DNA of 64,000 nucleotides from positions 3,782,001 through 3,846,000 of the forward strand of contig NZ_CP132339.1 in assembly GCF_030944405.1 (NCBI RefSeq), given 5' to 3'. This DNA comes from Janthinobacterium sp. J1-1 (lineage in GTDB: Bacteria; Pseudomonadota; Gammaproteobacteria; Burkholderiales; Burkholderiaceae_D). Each line of letters begins with the position of its first letter. Position 1 is the stretch's first letter. Position numbers and translations under genes: made by a program. Positions 1-8,290 of this stretch are shown piece by piece. Under the pieces are notes generated by a model, which was not told the origin of the DNA, did no database searches, and saw only the letters and a list, made by a program, of their open reading frames with translations.

Positions 1-383
<383 letters not shown>

Positions 384-407
384 GCTTTTCACTGGCCCCA
401 ACGAAAA

Positions 408-440
408 ACCCGCTGCCGGCAATGGCAGCGGGTTTTTTTT
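408..440 (+). terminator. Rho-independent terminator after ppsA
   Basis: A 10-bp stem (ACCCGCTGCC with GGCAGCGGGT) with a 6-base loop is followed by eight T residues, 25 bases after the ppsA stop codon. Confidence 0.9.
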
Positions 441-517
441 GGCCCGCACGGCGCCCAGTGATGAGATAGCGCAAGATTTGCTAAAATGGTTTTACTTTCA
501 CACAGACAGGAGTTGAT

Positions 518-1030
518 ATGGCAAGCAAGAAACCAACTGTAAATCCGAAAACTGGCTCGGCAAAAATCGATATCGGCATTTCCGAATCGGACCGCGCGAA
601 GATCGCGGCAGGCTTGTCGGGCCTGCTGGCCGACAGCTACACCCTGTACCTGATGACCCATAATTTCCATTGGAACGTCAAGGGACCGATGTTCAATACG
701 CTGCACCTGATGTTCATGACGCAGTACACCGAACAGTGGGGCGCGCTGGACCTGATCGCCGAACGTATCCGCGCGCTGGGCTACCCTGCGCCAGGTACCT
801 ACAAGCAGTTCGTCGAGCTGGCCTCGATCAAGGAAATCGAAGGCGTGCCGCCGGCGCTGGACATGGTGCGCCATCTGGTCTCGGCCCAGGAAGCGACGGC
901 CCGCACGGCACGCGCCCTGTTCCCGCTGCTGGAAAAAGCCAATGACCAGCCGACCGCCGATTTGATCACGCAGCGCCTCGACCTGCATGAAAAAACCGCG
1001 TGGATGTTGCGCAGCCTGCTCGAAGAATAA
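518..1030 (+). CDS. dps: Dps-family DNA-protection ferritin
   Basis: This 170-residue protein has a lysine-rich N-terminal tail (about residues 1-25) as in DNA-binding Dps proteins, then the ferritin-like four-helix bundle. The intersubunit ferroxidase ligands are visible: THNFHW (H51), H63, and D78 with E82 in LDLIAER. Dps dodecamers oxidise Fe(II) with peroxide, store iron and coat DNA under stress. The start is supported by the purine-rich AGGAG seven bases upstream. It is a single-gene unit between a terminator and a stem-loop. Confidence 0.93.
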   Translation: MASKKPTVNPKTGSAKIDIGISESDRAKIAAGLSGLLADSYTLYLMTHNFHWNVKGPMFNTLHLMFMTQYTEQWGALDLIAERIRALGYPAPGTYKQFVELASIKEIEGVPPALDMVRHLVSAQEATARTARALFPLLEKANDQPTADLITQRLDLHEKTAWMLRSLLEE

Positions 1031-1047
1031 TAGTCTTGAAAGAATGA

Positions 1048-1081
1048 AATTCCGGCTCGCCTATTGACGTGAGCCGGAATT
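1048..1081 (+). terminator. Stem-loop after dps, weak U-tract
   Basis: The perfect inverted repeat AATTCCGGCTC / GAGCCGGAATT sits 18 bases after the dps stop. Only a short T stretch follows, so it may be a weak terminator or an RNA-stabilising hairpin. Confidence 0.6.
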
Positions 1082-1141
1082 GCTTTAGACTGTTACTTAT
1101 AGGTATACAGGCAAGAATAAATATCTGGCAATATTGTGAAG

Positions 1142-1180
1142 ACCCCCGTCACCTATATCGGTCACGGGGGTTTTTATTTT
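1142..1180 (+). terminator. Rho-independent terminator before nfeD
   Basis: ACCCCCGTCACC pairs imperfectly with GGTCACGGGGGT and is followed by TTTTTATTTTT. It separates the dps unit from the nfeD-slipin pair; the nfeD start is about 30 bases further on. Confidence 0.85.
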
Positions 1181-1210
1181 TCCGCAACGGCTGACTGAAA
1201 GGAAAACATC

Positions 1211-1627
1211 ATGGCCGATTGGATAGGCTGGTTTATCGCGGGTGGGCTGGTATTGATCCTGGAATTATTCAGCGGAACCTTTTATTTGCTGATGATCGCC
1301 ATTGGCATGAGTGCCGGCGCGCTGGCCGCATTGGCCGGCGCAAATGGACCGCTGCAAGGCTTGTGCGCGGCCGTGGTCGGCGTGGTGGCGACCTTGTTAT
1401 TGCGCCGCAGCCGCTTCGGCAAGGCGGCGCGCCGCGATGCGGCCCAGGACCCGAATGTGAATCTCGATATCGGTCAAAGCGTGGCGGTGGCGCATTGGGT
1501 CGATGGCGTGGCGCGCGTGATGTATCGCGGCGCCTTGTGGGATGTGGAATTAATGCCCGGCAGTGATACGCAAGCAGGGCAGTACACCATACGTGCCGTG
1601 CGCGGCAGCCGTTTGATTGTTGGATAA
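1211..1627 (+). CDS. NfeD-like membrane protein
   Basis: A 138-residue protein of the short NfeD type: two or three hydrophobic helices in the first ~65 residues (after MADWIGWFIAGG and LAALAGANGPL), then a soluble domain from about residue 75 that has the length and beta-strand character of the NfeD OB fold, ending YTIRAVRGSRLIVG. NfeD proteins pair with SPFH/slipin proteins in membrane microdomains. The slipin gene begins 16 bases downstream, so they form one operon. Confidence 0.85.
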   Translation: MADWIGWFIAGGLVLILELFSGTFYLLMIAIGMSAGALAALAGANGPLQGLCAAVVGVVATLLLRRSRFGKAARRDAAQDPNVNLDIGQSVAVAHWVDGVARVMYRGALWDVELMPGSDTQAGQYTIRAVRGSRLIVG

Positions 1628-1643
1628 CACTGGAGAGTAAACT

Positions 1644-2588
1644 ATGGAAATTAGCATCGGGAGCGTATCGCTGATCTTGTTATTGCTGGCGCTGGTATTT
1701 GTCTTCAAGACCGTCAATGTCGTGCCGCAGCAGCATGCCTGGGTAGTGGAACGGCTGGGGAAATTTCACGCCGTGCTGGGCCCTGGCCTGAATATCGTGG
1801 TGCCGTTTGTCGACCGCATCGCCTACAAGCATGTGCTCAAGGAGATTCCGCTCGACGTGCCACCGCAGGTGTGCATCACGCGAGACAATACGCAGTTGCA
1901 AGTCGACGGTATTCTGTATTTCCAGATTACCGACGCGATGCGCGCGTCGTATGGTTCATCCAATTACATCGCCGCCATTACCCAATTGGCGCAAACCACC
2001 TTGCGTTCCGTGATCGGCAAGATGGAGCTCGATAAAACCTTTGAAGAGCGCGACCATATCAATACCGCCATCGTCAATGCCATCGACGAATCGGCGGCCA
2101 ATTGGGGCGTCAAGGTATTGCGTTATGAAATCAAGGATTTGACACCGCCCAAGGAAATCCTGCATGCCATGCAGGCGCAGATTACGGCCGAACGTGAAAA
2201 GCGTGCATTGATCGCCGCTTCGGAAGGACGCAAGCAGGAGCAGATCAATATCGCCAGCGGCGAGCGCGAAGCGGCGATTGCCCGCTCGGAAGGTGAAAAG
2301 CAGGCCTCGATCAACCGCGCCGAGGGGCAGGCCACCGCCATTGTCGCGCTGGCGCAAGCCAACGCCGAAGCGCTGCGCCAGGTGGGCGCGGCCATCAGGG
2401 AGCCGGGCGGTGAGGACGCTGTCAACTTGAAAGTGGCGGAACAGTATGTGGGCGCCTTTGCGCAACTGGCCAAAACCAATAACTCGATTATCGTGCCGGC
2501 CAATCTGGGCGAGATGAGCAGTTTGATCGCTACCGCCATGCAAGTGGTAAAAACGCAAAAGCCGAAAGGCGGAGTAGCGCTCCCCTGA
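1644..2588 (+). CDS. SPFH/band-7 (slipin, QmcA-like) protein
   Basis: 314 residues: an N-terminal membrane helix (residues ~5-25), then the SPFH/band-7 domain beginning VVPQQHAWVVERLGKFH, then an alanine/glutamate-rich helical region (about 175-250) typical of stomatin-like oligomers. The order NfeD-slipin matches the ybbL-qmcA arrangement. The likely role is a membrane scaffold affecting protein quality control; no enzymatic activity is expected. A terminator follows 29 bases after the stop. Confidence 0.9.
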   Translation: MEISIGSVSLILLLLALVFVFKTVNVVPQQHAWVVERLGKFHAVLGPGLNIVVPFVDRIAYKHVLKEIPLDVPPQVCITRDNTQLQVDGILYFQITDAMRASYGSSNYIAAITQLAQTTLRSVIGKMELDKTFEERDHINTAIVNAIDESAANWGVKVLRYEIKDLTPPKEILHAMQAQITAEREKRALIAASEGRKQEQINIASGEREAAIARSEGEKQASINRAEGQATAIVALAQANAEALRQVGAAIREPGGEDAVNLKVAEQYVGAFAQLAKTNNSIIVPANLGEMSSLIATAMQVVKTQKPKGGVALP

Positions 2589-2617
2589 GTAATCACTAGT
2601 TATTCAATAGTAACTAT

Positions 2618-2640
2618 CGCCCGCTGTTGCGGGCGTTTTT
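2618..2640 (+). terminator. Rho-independent terminator of the nfeD-slipin operon
   Basis: The stem CGCCCGC / GCGGGCG with a 4-base loop is followed by five T residues. Confidence 0.88.
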
Positions 2641-3176
2641 GCATCTTCTGTATTGTGCGCGGATACCGCATGCGGGAGTCGTCTCGCCAGTTTGCTACAA
2701 TCACGCATTATTTGAATCAAGGTGGTTGATGCCTCGATTGAAGTGATGTGTAGCGTGCAGCGTGTATTCTCTTTTTCGATTAAAGTGTGCGTCATTGCAG
2801 GTGGCGGCAATGCACGGAGATGGTGCAGTGAAGTCGTTATTTGCAGTGTGCCGGTAAATTCAACATGCTTTTTTATAAATTGTCTTTTATGATGACGATA
2901 AATTGCAATGAATCAAAAAATACTTCAGGATTAATGGCACCATGGTGATTGCTGCTTGATGGGATGGTTGGCGATGTCGGCATCTTTGCAAGAATACGAA
3001 GCTCAATGCCGGGCGGCAGTGTTTTGTCTTTGCCACAGATGTCATGATAATGGCGCTGCCGGATGAAAATAATTGCAAAAAACTTTAAATTTTCAAAAAA
3101 AATCTCCTCAGGCACGTTACAATTGGATAGAATTTGCGTATACAGCACTCTTTTCAACTCATACAAAGGAAATATC
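2641..3176. other. AT-rich intergenic region upstream of the H-NS gene
   Basis: I see no supportable gene in these 536 bases. The last third is strongly AT-rich, with A-tracts of the kind H-NS proteins bind, and ends in a promoter-like sequence before the hns-type gene. Autoregulation is plausible but not shown by the sequence. Confidence 0.6.
3117..3144 (+). promoter_or_regulatory. Sigma70-like promoter of the H-NS gene
   Basis: TTACAA (3117-3122) and TATACA (3139-3144) are separated by 16 bases, and the start codon lies 33 bases downstream. The prediction comes from reading the consensus only. Confidence 0.5.
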
Positions 3177-3485
3177 ATGGATCTGTCCAGTTTATCCCTG
3201 TCGGAACTGCGCACGCTGCAAGACGACATCAAGAAGCAGATGAAAAAACGCGAACATGACGATCTGTCAAAAGCGCGCGAGCAAATCCTGGCCATCGCGC
3301 AAAGCGTGGGCGTGTCTGTCAAAGACCTGGTGGGTACGGGTATTCGTGCAAAAACCGGTACGGTAGCCGTGCGTTATCGTAATCCTGACGATGCATCGCA
3401 ACAATGGACTGGCCGTGGCCGTCAACCGAAATGGGTCAAGGAATGGACCGATTCGGGTAAATCGCGTGACCTGCTGAAGGTGTAA
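3177..3485 (+). CDS. H-NS family nucleoid protein
   Basis: A 102-residue protein with an N-terminal helical oligomerisation region (LSSLSLSELRTLQDDIKKQM), a linker, and the C-terminal AT-hook-like DNA-binding motif of H-NS proteins: YRNPDDASQQWTGRGRQPKW, where the GRGRQP core inserts in the minor groove. The ATG at 3177 was chosen because AAAGGAAA lies just upstream and the conserved N-terminus begins there. It is a probable xenogeneic silencer, relevant here because a large AT-variable prophage lies next to it. Confidence 0.9.
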   Translation: MDLSSLSLSELRTLQDDIKKQMKKREHDDLSKAREQILAIAQSVGVSVKDLVGTGIRAKTGTVAVRYRNPDDASQQWTGRGRQPKWVKEWTDSGKSRDLLKV

Positions 3486-3497
3486 TTACCTTTCATT

Positions 3498-3560
3498 CGG
3501 ATGCTTGTACTGTGTGAATCTTGTCATGCTGGCCAAACAGCTTGCAAGCATCCGGAAGTT
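3498..3560 (+). terminator. Probable terminator of the H-NS gene
   Basis: CGGATGCTTG (3498-3507) pairs perfectly with CAAGCATCCG (3545-3554), followed by GAAGTTTTTA. The 37-base loop is long. The rest of 3486-3745 has no gene I can support. Confidence 0.55.
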
Positions 3561-3745
3561 TTTATCTGCCGCAACCGGTCGTTTTCCAGGCCAGCCATTC
3601 TCCTGTTCTTAACTCCCAGCTTATCTCCCTGTTTATCTCTATTGTCATTCTGGCATCACGCCTGAATAACGCCGTATTATTCCCGTTTTCCTTGTTTTTA
3701 TCCTGATGATGCCGCCCAGTTGGGCATGATGGCGCATGGCGCAGG

Positions 3746-3774
3746 CAAAATAAAACCCGGCGCATGGCCGGGTT
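3746..3774 (-). terminator. Rho-independent terminator of smpB
   Basis: Read leftward, AACCCGG pairs with CCGGGTT around a 7-base loop and is followed by TTTATTTT. It lies 23 bases beyond the smpB stop codon. Confidence 0.82.
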
Positions 3775-3796
3775 GGTGGTGTGGGGTGCTTGCCAA

Positions 3797-4246
3797 TCAG
3801 CGGCGATTGGTTTTCATCGCCGCCTGGACTTCGCGCGCGCCATCGCGGTCGCGCTCCGCGGCCCGCTTGTCATGCTGCTTCTTGCCCTTGGCCAGGCCGA
3901 TTTCGCATTTCACGCGGCCGCCCTTGTAATGCAGGTTGAGTGGCACCAGGGTGAAGCCGGAGCGCTCGACCTTGCCGATCAGTTTGTCCATTTCCGCGCG
4001 GTGCAGCAGCAGCTTGCGCGTGCGCACGGCTTCCGGGTGGATATGGGTGGAGGCGGTCGGCAGGGCGCTGATATGCGCGCCGAACAGGAATAGTTCGGTA
4101 CCGCGGACAACCACGTAGGCTTCCTTGATTTGTACGCGGGCGTCGCGAATGGCCTTGACTTCCCAGCCTTCGAGCACGATGCCGGCTTCGTAGCGATCCT
4201 CGATAAAGTAGTCGTGGAATGCTTTTCTATTGTCTGCTATGGTCAT
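3797..4246 (-). CDS. smpB: SsrA(tmRNA)-binding protein SmpB
   Basis: 149 residues beginning [20 protein letters not shown]. The family core is clear: [24 protein letters not shown], then GAHISAL, and the basic tail [19 protein letters not shown] that enters the ribosomal mRNA channel. SmpB delivers tmRNA to stalled ribosomes. The start at 4246 was chosen over a longer frame because the conserved sequence begins there. It is divergent from ratA. No ssrA RNA gene is present in the window. Confidence 0.95.
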   Translation of the reverse strand: MTIADNRKAFHDYFIEDRYEAGIVLEGWEVKAIRDARVQIKEAYVVVRGTELFLFGAHISALPTASTHIHPEAVRTRKLLLHRAEMDKLIGKVERSGFTLVPLNLHYKGGRVKCEIGLAKGKKQHDKRAAERDRDGAREVQAAMKTNRR

Positions 4247-4341
4247 GAGAATGGTAAATGTGCGCGGGTCGGTTAAACTACTGTCTCGCGCAAGCGCGAT
4301 AAAATCCAAGTGTATCCAACATCATAGCAAATGGTTCTTCA

Positions 4342-4779
4342 ATGGCAGTAGTACATAAATCAGTTTTTCTCGGCTACAGCGCCGAACAAATGTTCGCGCT
4401 GGTGGCGGCAGTGGAAGATTATCCCAAATTCCTGCCTTGGTGCGGCGCGGTCGAGATACGCGAGCGCGGCGACAACACCGTCGTTGCCAGCGTGGGCATA
4501 CAGTACCACGGCGTACGCCAAAGCTTCACCACGTCCAACGAGAACGTGCCTTTCAGCTCCATCAAGATGAAGCTGGTGGACGGTCCTTTCAAGACCCTCG
4601 ATGGCGTCTGGACCTTCAAGGCCTTGCGCGAAGACGCCTGCAAGATCGAGCTGGACCTTCGCTACGAGTTTTCCAGCCGCGTGCTCGAACAGATCATCGG
4701 CCCAGTGTTCGGCATGATCGCCAACAGCATGGTCGATTCCTTCTGCAAGCGTGCCGAGACGGTCTATGGCGGCGCCTGA
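4342..4779 (+). CDS. ratA: RatA/Coq10 START-domain protein
   Basis: 145 residues of the polyketide-cyclase/START fold: the N-terminus contains YSAEQMFALVAAVEDYPKF and the middle LPWCGAVEIRER, with the family ending GPVFGMIANSMVDSFCKRAE. E. coli RatA was described as a toxin that blocks 70S assembly, while the Coq10 group binds ubiquinone. The order smpB (divergent)-ratA-rnfH is the standard proteobacterial one. Confidence 0.92.
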   Translation: MAVVHKSVFLGYSAEQMFALVAAVEDYPKFLPWCGAVEIRERGDNTVVASVGIQYHGVRQSFTTSNENVPFSSIKMKLVDGPFKTLDGVWTFKALREDACKIELDLRYEFSSRVLEQIIGPVFGMIANSMVDSFCKRAETVYGGA

Positions 4780-5077
4780 CGCGACCGAAGTGCAGGTCGA
4801 GGTGCAGGTCTGCTACGCGCTGCCCGATGCCGCCTTCCTGCGCACCATGAGCCTGCCTGCCGGCAGCACGCTGCAGCAGGCGCTTGAGCAGAGCGGCTTG
4901 CTGCGGCAGCATCCCGAGATCGACCTGGCTGTCAATCTGGTCGGTATCCACGGCAAGAAGAAGACGCTCGATACGGTCTTGCGGGCGCAGGACAGGGTGG
5001 AAGTGTATCGCCCCCTGCAGGCCGACCCGAAAGAGGCGCGCCGGCGCCGTGCCGGGAGCAAGGGTGCCAAGGCTTAG
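4766..5077 (+). CDS. rnfH: RnfH family ubiquitin-like protein
   Basis: 103 residues with the RnfH (UPF0125) beta-grasp fold: VQVCYALPDAAFLRTMSLPA, then VGIHGKKKTLDTVLRAQDRV and VEVYRPLQADPKEARRRRA, a hallmark C-terminus. The ATG at 4766 overlaps the end of ratA by 14 bases; an in-frame GTG at 4751 is an alternative. The function is unknown. The pairing with ratA is conserved widely. Confidence 0.9.
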   Translation: MAAPDATEVQVEVQVCYALPDAAFLRTMSLPAGSTLQQALEQSGLLRQHPEIDLAVNLVGIHGKKKTLDTVLRAQDRVEVYRPLQADPKEARRRRAGSKGAKA

Positions 5078-5370
5078 CTGGCAAGCGTGCTGGCGCGTAG
5101 CTGCAAGCCCAGCGCGCGTGTCACCTTCAGTATCGTCGCAAAGCTCGGGTTGCCTTCGCCGGACAGCGCCTTGTACAGGCTCTCCCGGCCCAGTCCCGTA
5201 TCCTTGGCCAGTTGCGTCATGCCACGCGCCTTGGCAATATTGCCGAGCGCCTTGGCGATGAATGCGGCGTCATCGCCGGCTTCTTCGAGACAGGCGTCAA
5301 GGTAGGCGAGCTCATCTGCTGGTGTCTTCAAATAGCTGCTGGAGTCCCAGCGGAGCAGCTTTTGTTCCAT
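5074..5370 (-). CDS. Antitoxin, HI1420-type addiction module antidote (XRE)
   Basis: 98 residues. The C-terminal half is a helix-turn-helix: ARGMTQLAKDTGLGRESLYK followed by LSGEGNPSFATILKVTRALG, the signature of the TIGR02684-like 'addiction module antidote' family. It would bind its toxin and repress its own operon. In this family the toxin gene lies immediately upstream. Here the start codon overlaps the stop of a truncated upstream frame (TAATG) behind an AGGGAG ribosome site, so translational coupling is preserved although the partner gene is destroyed. Confidence 0.85.
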   Translation of the reverse strand: MEQKLLRWDSSSYLKTPADELAYLDACLEEAGDDAAFIAKALGNIAKARGMTQLAKDTGLGRESLYKALSGEGNPSFATILKVTRALGLQLRASTLAS

Positions 5371-5449
5371 TAATGTCTCCCTTGATGTTTGTACTCATAG
5401 TAGTTTTTGGCAAACGACAGTGCAAGCGCAGTCCTGTCCAAGGTCTTGC
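5371..5449 (-). pseudogene. C-terminal remnant of the gene upstream of the antitoxin (probable toxin)
   Basis: Reading leftward, a frame ending TLDRTALALSFAKNYYEYKH plus four residues stops at TAA, overlapping the antitoxin ATG. The end resembles the final helix of RelE/ParE-like HI1419 toxins, but only ~25 codons remain. The frame is cut by the IS element's target duplication at 5440-5449. On the far side of the IS the open frame does not look like the rest of such a toxin, which suggests the prophage junction lies at or just beyond the IS. Confidence 0.6.
5440..5449. repeat. 10-bp target-site duplication, left copy
   Basis: AAGGTCTTGC directly abuts the left inverted end. An identical copy at 6712-6721 abuts the right end. 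ISAs1-family elements make 8-10 bp duplications. Confidence 0.92.
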
Positions 5450-6711
5450 CAGGGCGATTGCATGAAGCATCAGTGCTTGGTGTGGCCGTAGGTCGAAAAT
5501 ATTGCTTGTAAACGCATTGAGAAAGGCGTTTACTTTCGATATTTGGACGGACAAATGGCAAATGAACCAATCTCGTTGGTGGCGGCATTCGATGACTTGA
5601 GCGACCCGCGTGGGCGTCAATGTCCGTATCGACTCGACGAGTTGCTGCTGGCGGCGATCTGCGCAGTCATCAGCGGCGCGGAGAGTTGGACGGCGGTTGT
5701 CGAATGGAGCGAAACAAAGCTCGACTGGCTGCGCCAACAGCTGCCCTTTGCCAACGGCATCGCCTCGCACGACACCTTCGGGCGGGTGTTTTCGCTGCTC
5801 GATGCGACGCAGTTCGAGGCATGTTTCGTCAGATGGATGGGGACGATGTGCCCGGCGCTGCCGGGGCAGCACATTGCCATCGACGGCAAGTGCGTGCGCG
5901 GCTCCCATGATGGCAAACACAGCGCGATTCATCTGGTGTCGGCATGGAGCAGCGCCAGTGGCTTGACGCTGGGGCAAGTGAGGACCGCCGACAAGAGCAA
6001 CGAGATCACCGCGATCCCTCAATTGCTGGCCACGCTGGACATCAAGGGCGCCGTCATCACGATAGATGCGATGGGGTGCCAGCATGATGTCGCCGCCAAG
6101 ATTGTCGCTGGCGGCGCCGACTATGTGCTGGGGGTAAAGGATAACCAACCCAGTCTGGCCGAAGCGATACGGTTGTGGTTCGATGCCGCCGAGGCGGGTA
6201 CCTTGGATCGTCCGTTCTGGGATCACAACCACACTGAAAAGGACCACGGGCGCATTGAAACCCGGCGCTGCCTGGTCACCAACGACGTTGCCTGGCTGGG
6301 CCAGCAAAACCAGCACTGGGCCGGCGTCCAAAGCCTGATCATGATTGAATCTAGGCGCGAAATCATCGGCAGAAACAGCAGCGGTGCCGCCAGCGTCGAG
6401 CGGCGCTATTACCTCAGCAGCCTAGCAGCCAAAGCGGCTCATCTTGCGCACATCGTCCGGGCCCATTGGGGTATCGAAAACAACATGCACTGGGTTCTCG
6501 ACGTCGCGTTCCGCGAAGACGATTGCCGTATCAGGGTCGGCGAAGGAGCACAAAACTTCGCCATCCTACGCCGAATCGCCCTGAACTTGCTGAAAAATGA
6601 GAAGTCGACCAAGGTAGGCATCGCCACCAAACGCTTAAAAGCCGGCTGGAGTGCTGACTACCTTGCCAAGGTCTTGGGCTTGCCGATCTGATGCTTCATG
6701 CAATCGCCCTG
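5450..6711 (+). mobile_element. Complete ISAs1-family insertion sequence
   Basis: A 1262-bp element bounded by perfect 24-bp terminal inverted repeats at 5450-5473 and 6688-6711, beginning CAGGGCGATTGCATGAAGCA. It carries one intact transposase, is flanked by identical 10-bp direct repeats, and the transposase stop codon lies inside the right inverted repeat. The intact ends, intact gene and intact duplication point to a recent insertion. Confidence 0.95.
5555..6691 (+). CDS. ISAs1 family transposase
   Basis: About 378 residues. The N-terminal associated domain (DPRGRQCPYRLDELLLAAIC, then SHDTFGRVFSLLD) is followed by the DDE core: IAIDGKCVRGS, ITIDAMGCQ, the DYVLGVKDNQPSL segment and the HWGIENNMHWVLDV region carrying the glutamate. 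I prefer the ATG at 5555; an in-frame TTG lies four codons upstream. No frameshift or internal stop is present, so the element should be active. Confidence 0.93.
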   Translation: MANEPISLVAAFDDLSDPRGRQCPYRLDELLLAAICAVISGAESWTAVVEWSETKLDWLRQQLPFANGIASHDTFGRVFSLLDATQFEACFVRWMGTMCPALPGQHIAIDGKCVRGSHDGKHSAIHLVSAWSSASGLTLGQVRTADKSNEITAIPQLLATLDIKGAVITIDAMGCQHDVAAKIVAGGADYVLGVKDNQPSLAEAIRLWFDAAEAGTLDRPFWDHNHTEKDHGRIETRRCLVTNDVAWLGQQNQHWAGVQSLIMIESRREIIGRNSSGAASVERRYYLSSLAAKAAHLAHIVRAHWGIENNMHWVLDVAFREDDCRIRVGEGAQNFAILRRIALNLLKNEKSTKVGIATKRLKAGWSADYLAKVLGLPI

Positions 6712-6839
6712 AAGGTCTTGCAAAGGTTCAAGACAGCAGGCAGGAATTTCTGTATAAATTGCTTCGCATCCAAAGGCCCAGCATTCATGCGGGTTTCAAG
6801 TGCTTTTGAGAATTTGAGGGCGAAACGAGGGCGAACTGC
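6712..6839. other. Probable prophage left junction (attL) region
   Basis: These 128 bases lie between the IS and the 3' end of the integrase gene, the usual place for an attachment core when int is the outermost gene. The first ten bases are the right target duplication. No tRNA fragment is seen. The core cannot be defined without the right end of the prophage or an empty site. Confidence 0.45.
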
Positions 6840-8039
6840 TTACCGAATCATTCTTTTCTTACCTTCGATCATTCGCATGTAGAAGTCAGGCAGCAAGCCA
6901 TCATCCTGCTCAAGCCAGCGTGCATAAATTCGCGTGACCATCGTCGTGTCGGCATGCCCCATCTGCTTGGCCACGTACATCAAATTTTCACCGGCTGATA
7001 GCAAGGTCGACGCGAAAGTGTGGCGCGTTTGGTACTGGGTTCGGTGCCTGACACCCGCTTTCTTCAAGGTTGGAATCCACACTCTATTCAGCCTGTCACT
7101 GGTATCCCACCCTCGTCCGGTTGCCGGATCGAGGAATACAGGGCCATTGGCCAGGCGGCTATATTGCTCCTGGGCCCCCAAGGCTTCGTATGCGCCGCGA
7201 CGAAGATCGATCACGCGCTTGCTGGATTTCGTCTTTGTGTTCTTGCTTGTAACTCCGACAACCCGCGCTCGCTCGACTTTCACCGTGCAATTTTCCCAAT
7301 CGATCGACTCCCATTGCAAGGCAATGTATTCGCTTGGCCGCATGCCTGTTGCAAATGCGAATAGCCAGACGTTGCGCAACTGCTCGTCTGCGACAGTCAG
7401 TATTTTTTTGATCTCATCCGCGCTGAACGGGTCGGCAGTAGGCGTCTTCTCATATGCATCGCGGCTGAGGACCTTCCGCAGCTTGACTCGATCAAGGGGG
7501 CTGCTGTCGATAAGGTCATCATTAACTGCCTGGTCCAGCACGCTTCGAAATGGGATCAGCATCTGATTGATAGATGCTGCCGACAGGCTCAACGTGCCAA
7601 TCCAGGTCCTTATCGACGCTGGCGTTAGGTCGCGCACGCGGGTAGTCTCCCACTGCGGCTTCAGCTTCGACGTGTAGGTTCGCCAATAATTTTTCAGGCT
7701 GCTGGGGGCTAGCGTCCGCTTGTAGATCACGTACTGCTCGGCAAGCAACTCCCCCACCGTCACGTTATTGCGATCAGTGCGAATCCCCAACTTCGCCAGC
7801 TGAGGGGAGTCAGGAAAATATTTAACATATGAGAAGGTGCCCATCTCGATCGCGTTGAGGATCTCGCCTCGCAGACGCTCGGCGTATTTTATGTTTGCTT
7901 TCGAATGGGTCAGTCGCAAGGTCTCCCTGCACTCCGATCCTCGATACATGAACTTTATTCTTATCGACTCGCTTTTGGCATGCGCACGGAGCTCAACGCC
8001 TGGCGAGACGGACTTGTTTGTTCCCATTTTGCGACCCAT
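6840..8039 (-). CDS. int: Prophage tyrosine recombinase (integrase)
   Basis: 399 residues. There is an N-terminal arm-binding region, a core-binding domain (about 95-190) and the catalytic domain: box I FAFATGMRPSEYIALQW (R234), box II YQTRHTFASTLLSAGENLMY (R339), GH at 361-362 and the nucleophile in TRIYARW (Y372). The usual box II histidine is a tyrosine (Y336), as in the 'YQTRHTFAS' subgroup. It is the outermost leftward gene. The upstream reading frame overlaps its 5' end. Confidence 0.95.
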   Translation of the reverse strand: MGRKMGTNKSVSPGVELRAHAKSESIRIKFMYRGSECRETLRLTHSKANIKYAERLRGEILNAIEMGTFSYVKYFPDSPQLAKLGIRTDRNNVTVGELLAEQYVIYKRTLAPSSLKNYWRTYTSKLKPQWETTRVRDLTPASIRTWIGTLSLSAASINQMLIPFRSVLDQAVNDDLIDSSPLDRVKLRKVLSRDAYEKTPTADPFSADEIKKILTVADEQLRNVWLFAFATGMRPSEYIALQWESIDWENCTVKVERARVVGVTSKNTKTKSSKRVIDLRRGAYEALGAQEQYSRLANGPVFLDPATGRGWDTSDRLNRVWIPTLKKAGVRHRTQYQTRHTFASTLLSAGENLMYVAKQMGHADTTMVTRIYARWLEQDDGLLPDFYMRMIEGKKRMIR

Positions 8040-8290
8040 TCTTCTACTGCCGGCAGATTAATCCACAGTCGGCCATCCACAATTTTGCATTGATTGCCAT
8101 CGAGCCATTTGCCAGCCTTGCGACGAGCCTGCACGGAATCGACGGAATCGCCTGATATTTCGACGTAGCGCTCTAGCTTCACCCAGGCCAGAGGCTGACG
8201 CTGCGCCTCAGCCTTGGCGGCTGCTGCGCGCGCGTTGCGCTCGATGGTCTCGACAAGCTTAGCTACCATGTCGTGCTCGGTCATATTCAT
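7961..8290 (-). CDS. Excisionase-like DNA-binding protein
   Basis: A 109-residue protein. Its second half has the winged-helix layout of Xis proteins: LERYVEISGDSVDSVQARRK, then GKWLDGNQCKIVDGRLWINL and an acidic/basic tail. It would bend DNA at the attachment site and set recombination direction. The ATG at 8290 overlaps the stop of the next upstream gene (ATGA). Its 3' end overlaps the start of int by 79 bases, so int and xis translation are linked. Confidence 0.7.
   Translation of the reverse strand: MNMTEHDMVAKLVETIERNARAAAAKAEAQRQPLAWVKLERYVEISGDSVDSVQARRKAGKWLDGNQCKIVDGRLWINLPAVEEWVAKWEQTSPSRQALSSVRMPKASR

Noticed and set aside
2873-3322. Reverse frame over the H-NS promoter and gene start
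   Set aside because: Overlaps the H-NS gene antisense and shows no ribosome site or motif.
6712-6839. tRNA or tmRNA fragment as attachment site
   Set aside because: smpB nearby suggested ssrA as a target, but no TpsiC arm or tRNA 3' end sequence is present here.
7837-8061. Plus-strand frame over the integrase 5' end
   Set aside because: It is antisense to the integrase and excisionase-like genes, without its own signals.
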